Below, piece after piece: positions 16,795 to 25,822 of a stretch of DNA of 64,000 nucleotides. The DNA comes from Bradyrhizobium septentrionale. Its GTDB lineage: Bacteria > Pseudomonadota > Alphaproteobacteria > Rhizobiales > Xanthobacteraceae. Made by a program: the position numbers and the translations under genes. Position 1 is the first letter of the stretch. Every line of letters begins with the position of its first letter. The DNA lies in contig NZ_CP088285.1 in assembly GCF_011516645.4 (NCBI RefSeq), positions 4,792,501 to 4,856,500 of the forward strand. The letters run 5' to 3'. The notes beneath the pieces were generated by a model that did not search any database, was not told the origin of the DNA, and worked only from the letters and a program-made list of their open reading frames with translations.

Positions 16795-18144
16795 ATGCAA
16801 CGACCAGCCCATGAGGCTGCGGCAGGGGAGGGGAATGTTCACGCCGCGCTCTCGTCCTTAAGATCTTCCGCAAAGCATATTGACACCCGCGCCGTTCGTG
16901 GTCGGGTCACGCGGGCAATAGGGACGCTGCTCCACGCCGTTCTGCCGGAGGCCCGTGTTGGGGAACTGTGCCTCCTGCAAGATCCTCGCAGCGGATGGTC
17001 ACTAGAGGCCGAGGTGATCGGTCTATTGCCGGACGGGGTGTTACTCACCCCGATCGGCGACATGGTCGGATTGTCCAACCGTGCGGAAGTGGTCACGACC
17101 GGGCGAATGCAGGAAGTGCCAGTCGGTCCCAATTTGCTCGGCCGCGTGATCGACAGCTTCGGCCGTCCACTCGATGGCGGGGGCCCGATAAAGACTGGCG
17201 AAGTTCGCCCGCTGCGCGGCAGGGCGCCCAACCCCATGAAGCGACGCGGCATCGAACAGCCTTTTCCGCTTGGCGTTCGCGTCCTCGACGGGCTTCTGAC
17301 ATGTGGAGAAGGCCAGCGGATCGGAATCTATGGTGACGCTGGTTGCGGCAAGTCGACGCTGATGTCGCAGATCGTCAAAGGCGCGGCCGCCGATGTCACC
17401 ATCGTCGCGCTGATCGGCGAACGTGGCCGGGAGGTGCGTGAATTCATCGAGCGCCATCTTTGCGAGGCCATGCACCGTTCGGTCGTCGTCGTTGAAACCT
17501 CCGACAGTTCGGCCATGGAGCGGGCGCAATGCGCCCATATGGCAACCGCGCTGGCCGAATATTTTCGTGATCAAGGATTGCGCGTCGTTCTGATGATGGA
17601 TTCATTGACGCGCTTTAGCCGCGCCATGCGTGAAATCGGCCTTGCCGCAGGAGAGCCTCCGACCCGACGCGGATTTCCGCCCTCGGTTTTCGCGCTGTTG
17701 CCAGGCCTATTGGAGCGTGCTGGCATGGGCGAGCACGGCTCAATCACGGCTTTCTATACCGTGCTCGTCGAAGGTGACGGCACGGGCGATCCCATCGCCG
17801 AAGAATCGCGCGGCATACTTGACGGCCATATCATTCTCTCACGCGCGCTTGCCTCGCGAGAGCAGTTTCCGGCCATCGACGTGTTGTCGAGCCGAAGCCG
17901 CGTCATGGACGCAATCGTGTCTGTGCCGCATCGCAAGTCGGCATCCTTCTTCCGTGATCTGCTCTCGCGGTACGCCGAGGCGGAGTTTTTGATCAAGGTC
18001 GGCGAATACAAGCAAGGCTCCGATCCGTTGACGGACCGGGCGATCGCCTCGATTGATGAGTTGCGGGCATTTTTGCGCCAGGGTCAGGACCAGGCATGCA
18101 GTTTTGAGGAGACGGTGGCATGGATGTCACGTCTGACCGCCTGA
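16795..18144 (+). CDS. rhcN: RhcN, T3SS ATPase
   Basis: A 449-residue ATPase of the SctN/FliI family that unfolds substrates and detaches chaperones at the base of the injectisome. The Walker A loop GDAGCGKST lies near residues 180-188, the Walker B strand VVLMMDSLTRFSRAMREIGL follows, and the family segment GEPPTRRGFPPSVFALLPGL is present. The N-terminal region (about residues 20-95) is the beta-barrel domain. The ATG at 16795 is preferred; an upstream in-frame start lies inside rhcL and would add 36 codons. The C-terminus overlaps rhcZ by 25 bases. All catalytic elements look intact. Confidence 0.95.
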   Translation: MQRPAHEAAAGEGNVHAALSSLRSSAKHIDTRAVRGRVTRAIGTLLHAVLPEARVGELCLLQDPRSGWSLEAEVIGLLPDGVLLTPIGDMVGLSNRAEVVTTGRMQEVPVGPNLLGRVIDSFGRPLDGGGPIKTGEVRPLRGRAPNPMKRRGIEQPFPLGVRVLDGLLTCGEGQRIGIYGDAGCGKSTLMSQIVKGAAADVTIVALIGERGREVREFIERHLCEAMHRSVVVVETSDSSAMERAQCAHMATALAEYFRDQGLRVVLMMDSLTRFSRAMREIGLAAGEPPTRRGFPPSVFALLPGLLERAGMGEHGSITAFYTVLVEGDGTGDPIAEESRGILDGHIILSRALASREQFPAIDVLSSRSRVMDAIVSVPHRKSASFFRDLLSRYAEAEFLIKVGEYKQGSDPLTDRAIASIDELRAFLRQGQDQACSFEETVAWMSRLTA

Positions 18145-18656
18145 ATGGCGTTCATGCGTCTAAACTGCGGCTCGTCAAGGACATGAGGGAGCGAAGCGCC
18201 TTTCGTGAACTGTCCAACATGGAAACCAGGCGCCACATCGCGGTTGAAGCCGTCGAACAGGCTTCCAAGCATCTTGCAAATGCCGAACGACGCCGCGCAA
18301 GGGTTGAAGCCGAGCTTTATCGGGAAATGTTGTCGGCCGATGCGATATCGGTCGCCGACCTCGAGCGGCGCCACCATCTCATCATTGGGCGGCTCACAGA
18401 GGAGATCGCAGCGACGCAACGGGCGTTTGATGAGGCACGTTCCGCTCAAGACCAGGCCGAGGCTGCCGTTCTTGAGGCGCGGACCCTCTGGGCCAAACGT
18501 TCAACGGCGAGCCAAAAATGGCAAGAGATCGAGCGCGACGTTCAGCGCATGACCGACGCGCATTGCGAAGCTGCGGCCGAAATTGAAGCCGATGATGAGG
18601 TCGTGCTTCGGTACCGGAGGGGATCAGATCGCCAAGTGGGAGGCGAGTCGACCTGA
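18120..18656 (+). CDS. rhcZ: RhcZ (Y4yJ), SctO-like stalk protein
   Basis: A 178-residue, almost entirely helical and charged protein in the position of Y4yJ/RhcZ. SctO-type proteins (YscO, FliJ) form the coiled-coil stalk inserted into the ATPase hexamer. Heptad-like coiled coil runs through about residues 20-150, rich in Arg, Glu, Ala and Gln, with no membrane segment. It overlaps the end of rhcN by 25 bases and the start of rhcQ by one base (TGATG), which argues for tight translational coupling. Sequence motifs are weak in this family, so gene order carries most of the assignment. Confidence 0.78.
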   Translation: MDVTSDRLNGVHASKLRLVKDMRERSAFRELSNMETRRHIAVEAVEQASKHLANAERRRARVEAELYREMLSADAISVADLERRHHLIIGRLTEEIAATQRAFDEARSAQDQAEAAVLEARTLWAKRSTASQKWQEIERDVQRMTDAHCEAAAEIEADDEVVLRYRRGSDRQVGGEST

Positions 18657-19765
18657 TGGCCACTTCTCCAACGCCAGGACGCCCTGATGTGGAAGGGAGG
18701 GTTGCGTCGCGATCGTCGGGGGAACCCGCACCGTTCAGACCAGCGCTGATCCTCTCTCATGCTGTGGTCTCATGGCTCAATGAAATCGCAGCTTTCCGCG
18801 TCGCTCTGCAAAGCCATCTAGGAGATAAACCGCTGTCGCTGGATCATAACCGGCTGGTCTGGCAGGCCGAGCCGGCTGCGGCATCGATGCTTGACTGCGT
18901 CTTTGACGCCGGCGGCGAAACGGTCGTCTTGTCCTTGCCCGGTTCGCTTGTGGAAGCGTTGATTGCGAACGTGCAGAGTGGTTTGACCTTACCTTCCGAG
19001 CCAAGTCGTTCGCTGATCCTTGAACTCGCGCTTGAACAATTGCTCGCTCCACTGGAGAGATTGATCCAACGGCCGTTGCAGCTTATCCGCACCCATAAAG
19101 CAGTGATGTCGGGTCCATATATTGAATTCGACGTCGCCTATGGTCCGCTTACAGCGAAGGCTCGCCTGCTTCTATTCCCGTCTCTCGACGGTCCCGTTCC
19201 GCCTGCGTTCAGCGCCCTCGGCGAACTGCTTGGCCGATTGCCGCGACAGCGGCCCAAGCTTCGTCCTGAGCTGCCTGTCATCGTTGCAGGCCAGATTGGC
19301 TCGCTCCGCGTCACGATTGGGCTTGTTCGTCAAGCACAGCAAGGTGACGCGCTGCTGCCGGACGCAATTCCCCTCGCTTGCGGCCAGATCATCCTTGCCG
19401 CTGACCAATTATGGGCTCCTGCCGAGATTGCCCGCGACAGGCTGGTCCTGCGGGGGCCATTCCGCTTGCAATCCCACCCCCTGAAGAGTGGACATATGAC
19501 GACACAACCAGAAGCGCAGCAGCTTCCTTCTGAAGCCGACATCGACAGCCTCGAGATCACACTTGTATTTGAATGCGGCCGCTGGCCCCTGCCGCTGGGA
19601 ACCTTGCGAACTATCAACGAAGGTCATGTGTTCGAACTTGGCCGGCCGCTTGATGGTCCGGTCGATATCCTTGCCAACGGCCAACGCATTGGACGCGGCG
19701 ACCTCGTGCGGATTGGCGAGAAACTTGCCGTCAGGTTACGCGGCAGGTTGGCGGTCAATGACTGA
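18656..19765 (+). CDS. rhcQ: RhcQ, T3SS cytoplasmic ring (C-ring) protein
   Basis: A 369-residue SctQ-family protein (YscQ/HrcQ, FliN-related) of the cytoplasmic sorting platform. The C-terminal 70 residues form the SPOA (FliN-like) domain, with CGRWPLPLGTLRTINEGHVF and FELGRPLDGPVDILANGQRI, then VRIGEKLAVRLRGRL. The middle region carries the first, weaker SPOA-like part. Some systems make a short internal product of this gene; an in-frame internal start for the SPOA part was not tested here. It overlaps rhcR by eight bases. Confidence 0.88.
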   Translation: MATSPTPGRPDVEGRVASRSSGEPAPFRPALILSHAVVSWLNEIAAFRVALQSHLGDKPLSLDHNRLVWQAEPAAASMLDCVFDAGGETVVLSLPGSLVEALIANVQSGLTLPSEPSRSLILELALEQLLAPLERLIQRPLQLIRTHKAVMSGPYIEFDVAYGPLTAKARLLLFPSLDGPVPPAFSALGELLGRLPRQRPKLRPELPVIVAGQIGSLRVTIGLVRQAQQGDALLPDAIPLACGQIILAADQLWAPAEIARDRLVLRGPFRLQSHPLKSGHMTTQPEAQQLPSEADIDSLEITLVFECGRWPLPLGTLRTINEGHVFELGRPLDGPVDILANGQRIGRGDLVRIGEKLAVRLRGRLAVND

Positions 19766-20429
19766 GATTCAACCCAGCATCCTCGCGCTTCTGGCGGTGA
19801 CGGTCGGCCTCGGCCTGCTCGCGTTCGCCGTCGTCACAACCACCGCCTTCATAAAGGTCTCCGTTGTTCTCTTCCTGGTTCGCAATGCGCTCGGGACCCA
19901 ATCGATACCGCCGAACATTGTCCTGTACGGCGCGGCACTGATTCTGACCGTCTTCATCAGCGCTCCGGTCTTTGAGCAGACCTACAACCGCTTGACTGAT
20001 CCCCAACTTCGCTACCAAACCTTCGATGACTGGGTGACCGCCGCCAAGGAAGGACAGGAGCCGCTGCGCGCCCATCTGAAGAAATTCACCAATGAAGAGC
20101 AGCGCCGGTTTTTCTTGTCCTCGACTGAACATGTCTGGTCGGAAGAGATGCGCGGCAGCGCTACGGCCGATGATTTTGTGATTCTGGTCCCGTCTTTCCT
20201 GATCTCCGAACTCAAGCGTGGTTTCGAGATCGGGTTTCTTCTCTATCTTCCCTTTATTACCATCGACCTGATCGTCACGACGATTTTGATGGCCATGGGC
20301 ATGTCGATGGTGTCCCCGACGGTGATATCTGTTCCCTTCAAGCTCTTTCTGTTCGTCACCATCGATGGCTGGTCACGTCTCATGCACGGGCTGGTATTGA
20401 GCTACACAACGCCGGGAGGCGGACAATGA
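19758..20429 (+). CDS. rhcR: RhcR, T3SS export apparatus membrane protein
   Basis: A 223-residue SctR-family (FliP-like) export gate subunit. Family hallmarks are present: the first membrane segment followed by TAFIKVSVVLFLVRNALGTQ, the periplasmic loop, and the region PSFLISELKRGFEIGFLLYL, then ITIDLIVTTILMAMGMSM and a C-terminal VPFKLFLFVTIDGW. Four membrane helices are expected. The start ATG 19758 lies in the overlap with rhcQ (ATGACTGA); upstream in-frame starts are inside rhcQ. It overlaps rhcS by four bases. The gene looks complete. Confidence 0.94.
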   Translation: MTEIQPSILALLAVTVGLGLLAFAVVTTTAFIKVSVVLFLVRNALGTQSIPPNIVLYGAALILTVFISAPVFEQTYNRLTDPQLRYQTFDDWVTAAKEGQEPLRAHLKKFTNEEQRRFFLSSTEHVWSEEMRGSATADDFVILVPSFLISELKRGFEIGFLLYLPFITIDLIVTTILMAMGMSMVSPTVISVPFKLFLFVTIDGWSRLMHGLVLSYTTPGGGQ

Positions 20430-20701
20430 ATGAAGCCGGTATCCTAACGCATCTGAGCGAATCGCTCGTCCTGTTCATGATTTGGGTTCTGCCACCGCTC
20501 CTCGCAGCCTTGGTCTCCGGATTGATCATCGGCCTCATCCAGGCGGCGACGCAGCTCCAGGATCAAACCTTGCCCCTGACGGTGAAGCTTCTGGTCGTCG
20601 TCGCCGTCCTCGCTGGGTTTTCTCCGGTGCTCAGTGCTCCCCTCATCGAGCAGGCCGAGCGCATCTTCAGCGAGTTTCCCGCACTCACCGGCAGATACTA
20701 G
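20426..20701 (+). CDS. rhcS: RhcS, small T3SS export apparatus protein
   Basis: A 91-residue SctS-family (FliQ-like) protein with two membrane helices, about residues 15-40 ([20 protein letters not shown]) and 50-75 ([20 protein letters not shown]). The central loop [18 protein letters not shown] is the conserved family signature. It assembles with RhcR and RhcT into the export gate. The start overlaps the rhcR stop (ATGAATGA), and rhcT starts ten bases after its stop. Confidence 0.93.
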   Translation: MNEAGILTHLSESLVLFMIWVLPPLLAALVSGLIIGLIQAATQLQDQTLPLTVKLLVVVAVLAGFSPVLSAPLIEQAERIFSEFPALTGRY

Positions 20702-20711
20702 CAGAGCCTGG

Positions 20712-21533
20712 ATGGCTGGACTGTCCCCCACAGATGCGCAAGCTCTGGTCCAGGGCGCGATCGAACTTGTCGCCGCAACGGGTCTTGGTGCGGCCCGTGC
20801 CTTGGGAATCATGCTGGTGCTTCCCGTCTTTACGAGGCCACGTATCAGCGGCTTGGTTCGAGGAAGCCTGACGATTGCGATCGGACTGCCGTGTCTGGCG
20901 CAGATCAAGCTCGGCCTGCAGGCGCTGGATCCAAACACGCGTCTGGTCAGCGTCACCATGCTCGGTCTGAAAGAGGTGTTCGTCGGCCTTCTGCTCGGAA
21001 TCCTGCTCAGTATCCCATTATGGAGTATCCAGGCGGTCGGCGACATCATCGATACTCAACGGGGAATTTCGAGCCAGGTGGCGGCGGAGGATCCCGCAAC
21101 GCACAGCCAAGCGTCGGGAACCGGGCTTTTTCTCGGTATCACGGCGGTCACGATTTTCGTTCTGGTGGGCGGCCTGCAGACCATGGTGAGAAGCCTTTAT
21201 GGCAGCTACCTGATCTGGCCCGTGTATCAGTTTCTGCCCGCGGTGACGGCGCAAGGGGCAATGCAATGTCTGAGCCTACTCGATCACATCATGCTGACGA
21301 CGCTTCTGGTCGCCGGGCCGGTGCTGGCCCTGCTGCTGCTGATCGATGTATCGGTCATGATGCTGGGGCGCTTTGCATCGCAGCTCAAGTTGAACGATCT
21401 CTCTCCGACGATCAAGAATGTCGCCTTCGGTCTCATCATGGTCAGCTACACCGTCTATCTTCTTGAATACGCGGGAACTGAGATCCTCACGTCGGACAAC
21501 GTGCTGGAATATCTGAAGAAGCTCTTGAAATGA
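20712..21533 (+). CDS. rhcT: RhcT, T3SS export apparatus membrane protein
   Basis: A 273-residue SctT-family (FliR-like) export gate subunit with six or more predicted membrane segments. Family regions include [20 protein letters not shown] near the start, [20 protein letters not shown], and the segment [20 protein letters not shown], a signature of SctT proteins. The ATG at 20712 follows rhcS closely; the frame stays open upstream inside rhcS. It overlaps rhcU by four bases (ATGA). No irregularity was seen. Confidence 0.93.
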   Translation: MAGLSPTDAQALVQGAIELVAATGLGAARALGIMLVLPVFTRPRISGLVRGSLTIAIGLPCLAQIKLGLQALDPNTRLVSVTMLGLKEVFVGLLLGILLSIPLWSIQAVGDIIDTQRGISSQVAAEDPATHSQASGTGLFLGITAVTIFVLVGGLQTMVRSLYGSYLIWPVYQFLPAVTAQGAMQCLSLLDHIMLTTLLVAGPVLALLLLIDVSVMMLGRFASQLKLNDLSPTIKNVAFGLIMVSYTVYLLEYAGTEILTSDNVLEYLKKLLK

Positions 21534-22567
21534 GCGGCTCGAGCGAGGAGAAAAAGCTACCTCCAACTCCCAAGAAGCTGCGCGATGCGCGCAAGAAGGG
21601 GCAGAGCGCGCGCAGCTCCGATTTGGTGAGCGGTGTCAGCGCGTGCGCCGGTTTCGGCTGTCTGTGGTGGAGAGCCGGGCCGATCGAAGACAAGTGGCAC
21701 GAAACGGTCCGGCTGATCGACAAAGTGCAGGAGCAGCCGTTCACGAGCGCGGTCCCGCAAGCGCTCAGTGGCTTGCTGGAGCTTTCGCTGGCAGCCGTCG
21801 CGCCATTGCTCGCCTGTGCCGTGGCAGCGGCCCTGTTGGCGAATATCCTGGCCAATGGCGGCTTTATGTTTGCCTCGGAGCCGCTCAAGCCGAAGCTGGA
21901 GAAATTGGATCCCGTCAAGGGCCTGAAGCGGATCGCATCGAAACGTTCGTTGATCGAACTTGGCAAGACGCTGGTCAAGGTGGTGGTCCTCGGGACGAGT
22001 TTGTTCCTCACCGTGATGGCAAGTTGGAAGACGCTGGTGTACCTGCCGGTCTGCGGCATGGGCTGTCTTGGCTTCGTCTTCACCGAGGTCAAACTGCTAA
22101 CCGGAATTGCCGCTGCGGCTTTTCTGGTCGGCGGATTGGCCGACCTTCTGATCCAGCGCTGGTTGTTTCTGCAGGACATGCGCATGACGGAAACAGAGGC
22201 CAAGCGCGAGAACAAGGAACAGCAAGGCAATCCGCAGATAAAGCGTGAGCACCGCCGTCTGCGGCAGGAGGCGGCGAACGAGGCTCCGCTCGGCGTCCAT
22301 CGCGCCACTTTGATATTGAGGGGAGCGGCAACCTTGATTGGGTTGCGCTATGTTCGCGGCGAAACCGGCGTGCCGATCCTGGTCTGCCGTGGCGAAGGCG
22401 ACGCTGCGTCACAGCTGCTTCATGAGGCGCGCGCGCTCCGCCTCCGTATTGTAGATGACGACATCCTGGCGCGCCAGCTCCTCGGCAAAGCAAGGCTGGG
22501 CAACCCGGTTCCTTCAGAGCATTTCGAGCCGGTCGCAAAAGCGCTTTACGCTGCCGGACTGGTCTAG
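21530..22567 (+). CDS. rhcU: RhcU, T3SS substrate-switch protein with an atypical cleavage site
   Basis: A 345-residue SctU-family (YscU/FlhB-like) protein. The start contains the family segment [20 protein letters not shown], followed by four membrane helices and a cytoplasmic domain (from about residue 215). The switch from early to late substrates normally follows self-cleavage within an NPTH motif at the first strand of that domain. Here the equivalent place reads [14 protein letters not shown] (GAAT at residues 265-268) and no NPTH is present, although the flanking residues and VRGETGVPI align well. Either this lineage uses a different sequence or the switch is impaired. The downstream part looks conserved and the length is normal. 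It is the last gene of the nopB operon and faces the y4xK-rhcC2-ttsI block. Confidence 0.9.
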   Translation: MSGSSEEKKLPPTPKKLRDARKKGQSARSSDLVSGVSACAGFGCLWWRAGPIEDKWHETVRLIDKVQEQPFTSAVPQALSGLLELSLAAVAPLLACAVAAALLANILANGGFMFASEPLKPKLEKLDPVKGLKRIASKRSLIELGKTLVKVVVLGTSLFLTVMASWKTLVYLPVCGMGCLGFVFTEVKLLTGIAAAAFLVGGLADLLIQRWLFLQDMRMTETEAKRENKEQQGNPQIKREHRRLRQEAANEAPLGVHRATLILRGAATLIGLRYVRGETGVPILVCRGEGDAASQLLHEARALRLRIVDDDILARQLLGKARLGNPVPSEHFEPVAKALYAAGLV

Positions 22568-22604
22568 ATCGTTTTGACCGAGGGGCTGCGATTGCGAAAG
22601 GCCG

Positions 22605-23267
22605 TCATCGAGGCGGCTGTATGTCCCTCGTTCCGCCCGCTGGGGCTTCCGGCGCTGCCCTGTTGGCTCCATCGTCGCTATTGCTCTTGTTGCGCGCGGT
22701 AAATGTCCCGTAGTTCGCAACGGGACCGGCGGCACGATCGCCATTGCTTGGCATAACCGATCGATTGTCCAGCAAATCGAGCGGATCGTTGACCATGGCT
22801 GCCAGATTGCTTCTGGTCGAGCAGCCGAGCGTCGGGTCAAACGAATTATCGTCAACTGCAGGCCCGACGATGGAGAGCGACGGACAGACAGGAGGATGGG
22901 CTTGATAGGTGATCGCCTCGATCCTCACCCCGAAACGGGCAGGCAGATCGAGCGGGGAGGCCGACAGGCGGATGTTGTAAGGGGCAACGCCCATGGCACG
23001 GGCCTCGTGCGCCACCTGGGCGATGAGACGGGGCGAGCCGGTGACCTCGATATGAAGTGCATCCCGCCGGCCGCCACTCGCAGTTGCAATGAAACTGTGC
23101 AGCCGGTGCCTTTCGGAGCCGCGAAGGCTCTGCAGGACCAACACGCTGTTCTTCTGCTCCACCTCAATCGCTTGTTGAGCCGATCCAGAATGGGTCGAAG
23201 CATTGTTTGCGCATCCGCCTAATGCTGCCGCAACAGCGATCAAATGGCACAAATGTCGTAAGGTCAT
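22605..23267 (-). CDS. Y4xK-like lipoprotein (CpaD family)
   Basis: A 220-residue lipoprotein with an N-terminal signal ending LIAVAAALGGC, so an acylated cysteine is expected. The body resembles CpaD-type pilus-assembly lipoproteins: LHIEVTGSPRLIAQVAHEAR, the segment VRIEAITYQAHPPVCPSLS, and the characteristic LGCSTRSNLAAMVNDPLDLL. The place directly after rhcC2 and ttsI matches y4xK in the Sinorhizobium fredii NGR234 T3SS locus, where the order is y4xI (ttsI), y4xJ (rhcC2), y4xK. Start 23267 is preferred because TGAGGA precedes it; an upstream start at 23300 is also open. It probably acts in the outer membrane as a partner of the secretin. Confidence 0.82.
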   Translation of the reverse strand: MTLRHLCHLIAVAAALGGCANNASTHSGSAQQAIEVEQKNSVLVLQSLRGSERHRLHSFIATASGGRRDALHIEVTGSPRLIAQVAHEARAMGVAPYNIRLSASPLDLPARFGVRIEAITYQAHPPVCPSLSIVGPAVDDNSFDPTLGCSTRSNLAAMVNDPLDLLDNRSVMPSNGDRAAGPVANYGTFTARNKSNSDDGANRAAPEAPAGGTRDIQPPR

Positions 23268-23277
23268 TTGACGATCC

Positions 23278-24733
23278 TCACTCGATGATAAAGCCGGCAC
23301 TGCCAGTCAACCCTGGTGCGCTCGTGCGGGGCCCATCGCGATCTCGGGACGGCCGTGCCAGCGTGTTCGTCAGAACGCGGCCCACATCTGAGGGCGGCGC
23401 GATGCGATCGTTCGGCGCACTCATCCGAGTCGGGTTCGATCCCGGCCGAACGATGTAGGGTGTGACGACAATGACGAGCTCGGTTTCGCGCTTTTGAAAC
23501 GATGAGGAGCGAAAAAAGCGCGCCAAGAATCGGCACGTCGCCGAGCCAAGGAAACTCGCCGATGTCAGTGTTGAAGTTGCGCCGGATGAGCCCCCCGATT
23601 GCAAAGCTCTGACCGCTGGCGAGCTCGACAACGGTGCTGGCACGCCGCGTCGAGAGGGCGGGGACGGCCATGCCGTTGATTTTGACTTCACCTTCTGTCG
23701 ACAATTCACTGACTTCGGGCTTCACGCGCACGTTGATCTGGTTGTTACTGAGGACCGTGGGGACAAACTCCAGGCTCACGCCGAACTGGCGGAATTGGAC
23801 CGAAACCTGCCGGTTATCCTGCATGACCGGAATGGGAAATTCGCCGCCGGCCAGGAAGCTCGCAGCTTCCCCGGACATCGCCGTCAAGTTGGGCTCAGCC
23901 AGGATTGAAGCGAGGTGCTCGCTGGCGAGCGCGTCGAGAACAGCGCTCAGGTTGATACTGCCGGCGCTAAATCCGATACCGACCGTGCCGCCGCCGCCCG
24001 CAGCGCCGGAACCTGCACTTTTTCCGGTGACAATGAAGGCGCCATTTTGGCCCGAGGCGGAGAGGTTGATATTGAGATCCTTGACGGCGCTGCGGGAGAC
24101 TTCCGCCACGCGGACGCTGAGATTCACCTGCAAAGAGCCGGCGACCTGGATCTTGTTAACGACCAGCGCACCCGCACCGAGAAACTGCTCGGTCACCTTC
24201 TTGGCGGTCTCGACGACGTCTGCATTGGGTGCGGTCCCGCCAAGGATCGCTCCGCGCGGGGTATAGCTGACCAGAATCGGATAGTCGCCGACCTCGGCTC
24301 TCAGCGTGGCACGCAGATCCTCAATCGGCTGCGTGACCACAACACGCATCTCGGCGAGGGCCTCGCCGGCGTCGTTCAAGGCAAACAGGCTGGTCCGCCC
24401 AGGCTTTTTACCAAACACGAAGATCGTCGTGTTTGAGGGGGCCTGGTAATCGGCGATCGCCGGATCTGCAACAAAGATGCTGGCCGCAGGAGCGGTCAGA
24501 TGAACTGTCTTGCCCTGTGAGGAGGACAGGTTGAGGGTGCCGGTCGCGCTGCCAGGCGCAGCTCGCGGCGGTTCTCCTTTGCCGTCCCGCTTTGTCTGAG
24601 CCGCGGCAGCAAATGGAAATAGCACTGCGAGCGCGCAGAGGGCGTAGCAGAGAAGCGGCAGAGCGGCAAAGAGCGGCGCCGTGGAAACCATCGGCGACTT
24701 GTCAGCGCCGGCAGCATTGTTAATGACCTTCAA
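23278..24733 (-). pseudogene. rhcC2: RhcC2 (Y4xJ), pore half of the T3SS secretin, frameshifted
   Basis: The frame that opens at 24733 encodes a signal peptide, an N-terminal domain (TVHLTAPAASIFVADPAIAD) and most of a secretin pore domain, up to GDVPILGALF. It then leaves the family sequence at a run of six T residues on the coding strand (plus positions 23512-23517). The conserved continuation, RSSSFQKRETELVIVVTPYI, lies in the next frame, which ends at 23278. Removing one T restores one secretin of about 485 residues. The start is uncertain: TTG at 24733, or ATG at 24691, which still gives a signal peptide. The gene sits between ttsI and the y4xK-like gene. As written, the last beta-strands and the C-terminus would be lost. 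A sequencing error in the run is possible. Confidence 0.88.
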
Positions 24734-24759
24734 GGGATTGTGCTTTCAAGTTCGATCGA

Positions 24760-25449
24760 TTAGGCGGCCGATGCCGCACTAACGAGCTCAAGGGTGTAAC
24801 CAACGCCGCGCGCGGTCTTGATTCTTAAGGTTGCACCCGCCTGGCTCAAATGCGCGCGCAAGCGATAGATCCCAACTTCCAGCGCGTTGGTGGAGACCTC
24901 GTCGTCGAAGGCATACAGGCTATCCTCCAGTGACGACCGAGGCACGGTGCGGCCGGCGCGGCTCAGCAGATGCTCAAGAATGCACACTTCCCGGCGCGCA
25001 ATCCTCAGTACTCGGCCGCTGACGGAGACTTGTCTTCCGATCGGGTCGAAATGCAGGTTGCCGAATGTCACGACCGGCGCCGTCATCTGCGTTGACCGTC
25101 GCAGTATAGCGCGCATGCGAGCGATGAGTTCGTCGATTGAGACGGGCTTGGCCAGGAAATCATCCGCACCCGCATTAAAGATCGCGATCCGCCGGGCGAG
25201 ATCGTTCAAGTTGCTCATCATCATCGTAGGCATTGAACATCCGTCGCGCCGCAATTGCTTCAGCCAGTTCAAGCCGTCTCCATCCGGTAAAGCCGATTCG
25301 AGCAAGAGAATGTGGTAGCTGGCGCAATCCAGCGCTGCCGCCGCTTCATCCAGGGTGCGTGTCACGTCAACCGCGAACCCGCAACCGAGGAGCGCTTCCT
25401 TCACAGCGCGGGCAAAGTCCGCATGATGATCAACCAAGAGAATTCGCAT
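24760..25449 (-). CDS. ttsI: TtsI, OmpR-type activator of the T3SS regulon
   Basis: A 229-residue response-regulator-type activator that binds tts boxes. The N-terminal receiver domain (about residues 1-115) lacks the usual phosphorylated aspartate: the site reads LLLESALPDGDG, with Glu at position 51. The N-terminal acidic pocket is also reduced (VDHH in place of the usual VEDD). A Glu here mimics phosphorylation and is, to my knowledge, a recognised trait of TtsI proteins, consistent with activity set by expression level. The C-terminal winged helix (about residues 125-222) ends with the family pattern LRIKTARGVGYTLEL. The gene is first of the ttsI-rhcC2-y4xK block. A nod box lies 1.5 kb upstream. 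Confidence 0.92.
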   Translation of the reverse strand: MRILLVDHHADFARAVKEALLGCGFAVDVTRTLDEAAAALDCASYHILLLESALPDGDGLNWLKQLRRDGCSMPTMMMSNLNDLARRIAIFNAGADDFLAKPVSIDELIARMRAILRRSTQMTAPVVTFGNLHFDPIGRQVSVSGRVLRIARREVCILEHLLSRAGRTVPRSSLEDSLYAFDDEVSTNALEVGIYRLRAHLSQAGATLRIKTARGVGYTLELVSAASAA

Positions 25450-25489
25450 TTCATCGCCTCTCGTTCATCCACGCCGAGACCTGCGCGCG

Positions 25490-25822
25490 TTACGGGTGAC
25501 CAAGAGCGTCGACCAAACTCACAGAGGCGCACTTTGAAAAAGCCCGAGAGCGACGAAGCAGATCGTGGTGGCGCGCGAGCAAGTCGAGCCATTCACTTGT
25601 CACCGAACACAAAAAAGCGGTGGTCTGCCGTGGACTGGGAAGATCTCCGAAATCATTCACGAGGCCCAAAGCAGAAGCAGCAGACGGATGCCTAGGTGCG
25701 CTGATCGCGGCCAGGCGTGCACGCGCTGGGCCGCCTCGTTCGATATCGTTAGCGCCAGACGGCGCGATCGATACCCAAGCGCAGGAGACAGCTGGATCTG
25801 AACCGTCTAGCAAAATCGACAT
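25490..25822 (-). CDS. Hypothetical protein upstream of ttsI
   Basis: An open frame of 110 codons on the same strand as ttsI, ending 41 bases before the ttsI start. It lies between the nod box and ttsI. I do not recognise the family, no clear ribosome site is visible, and composition is unremarkable (SILLDGSDPAVSCAWVSIAP at the start). It could be a short leader gene of the ttsI transcript or simply noise. An upstream in-frame start at 25897 also exists. Confidence 0.25.
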   Translation of the reverse strand: MSILLDGSDPAVSCAWVSIAPSGANDIERGGPARARLAAISAPRHPSAASALGLVNDFGDLPSPRQTTAFLCSVTSEWLDLLARHHDLLRRSRAFSKCASVSLVDALGHP

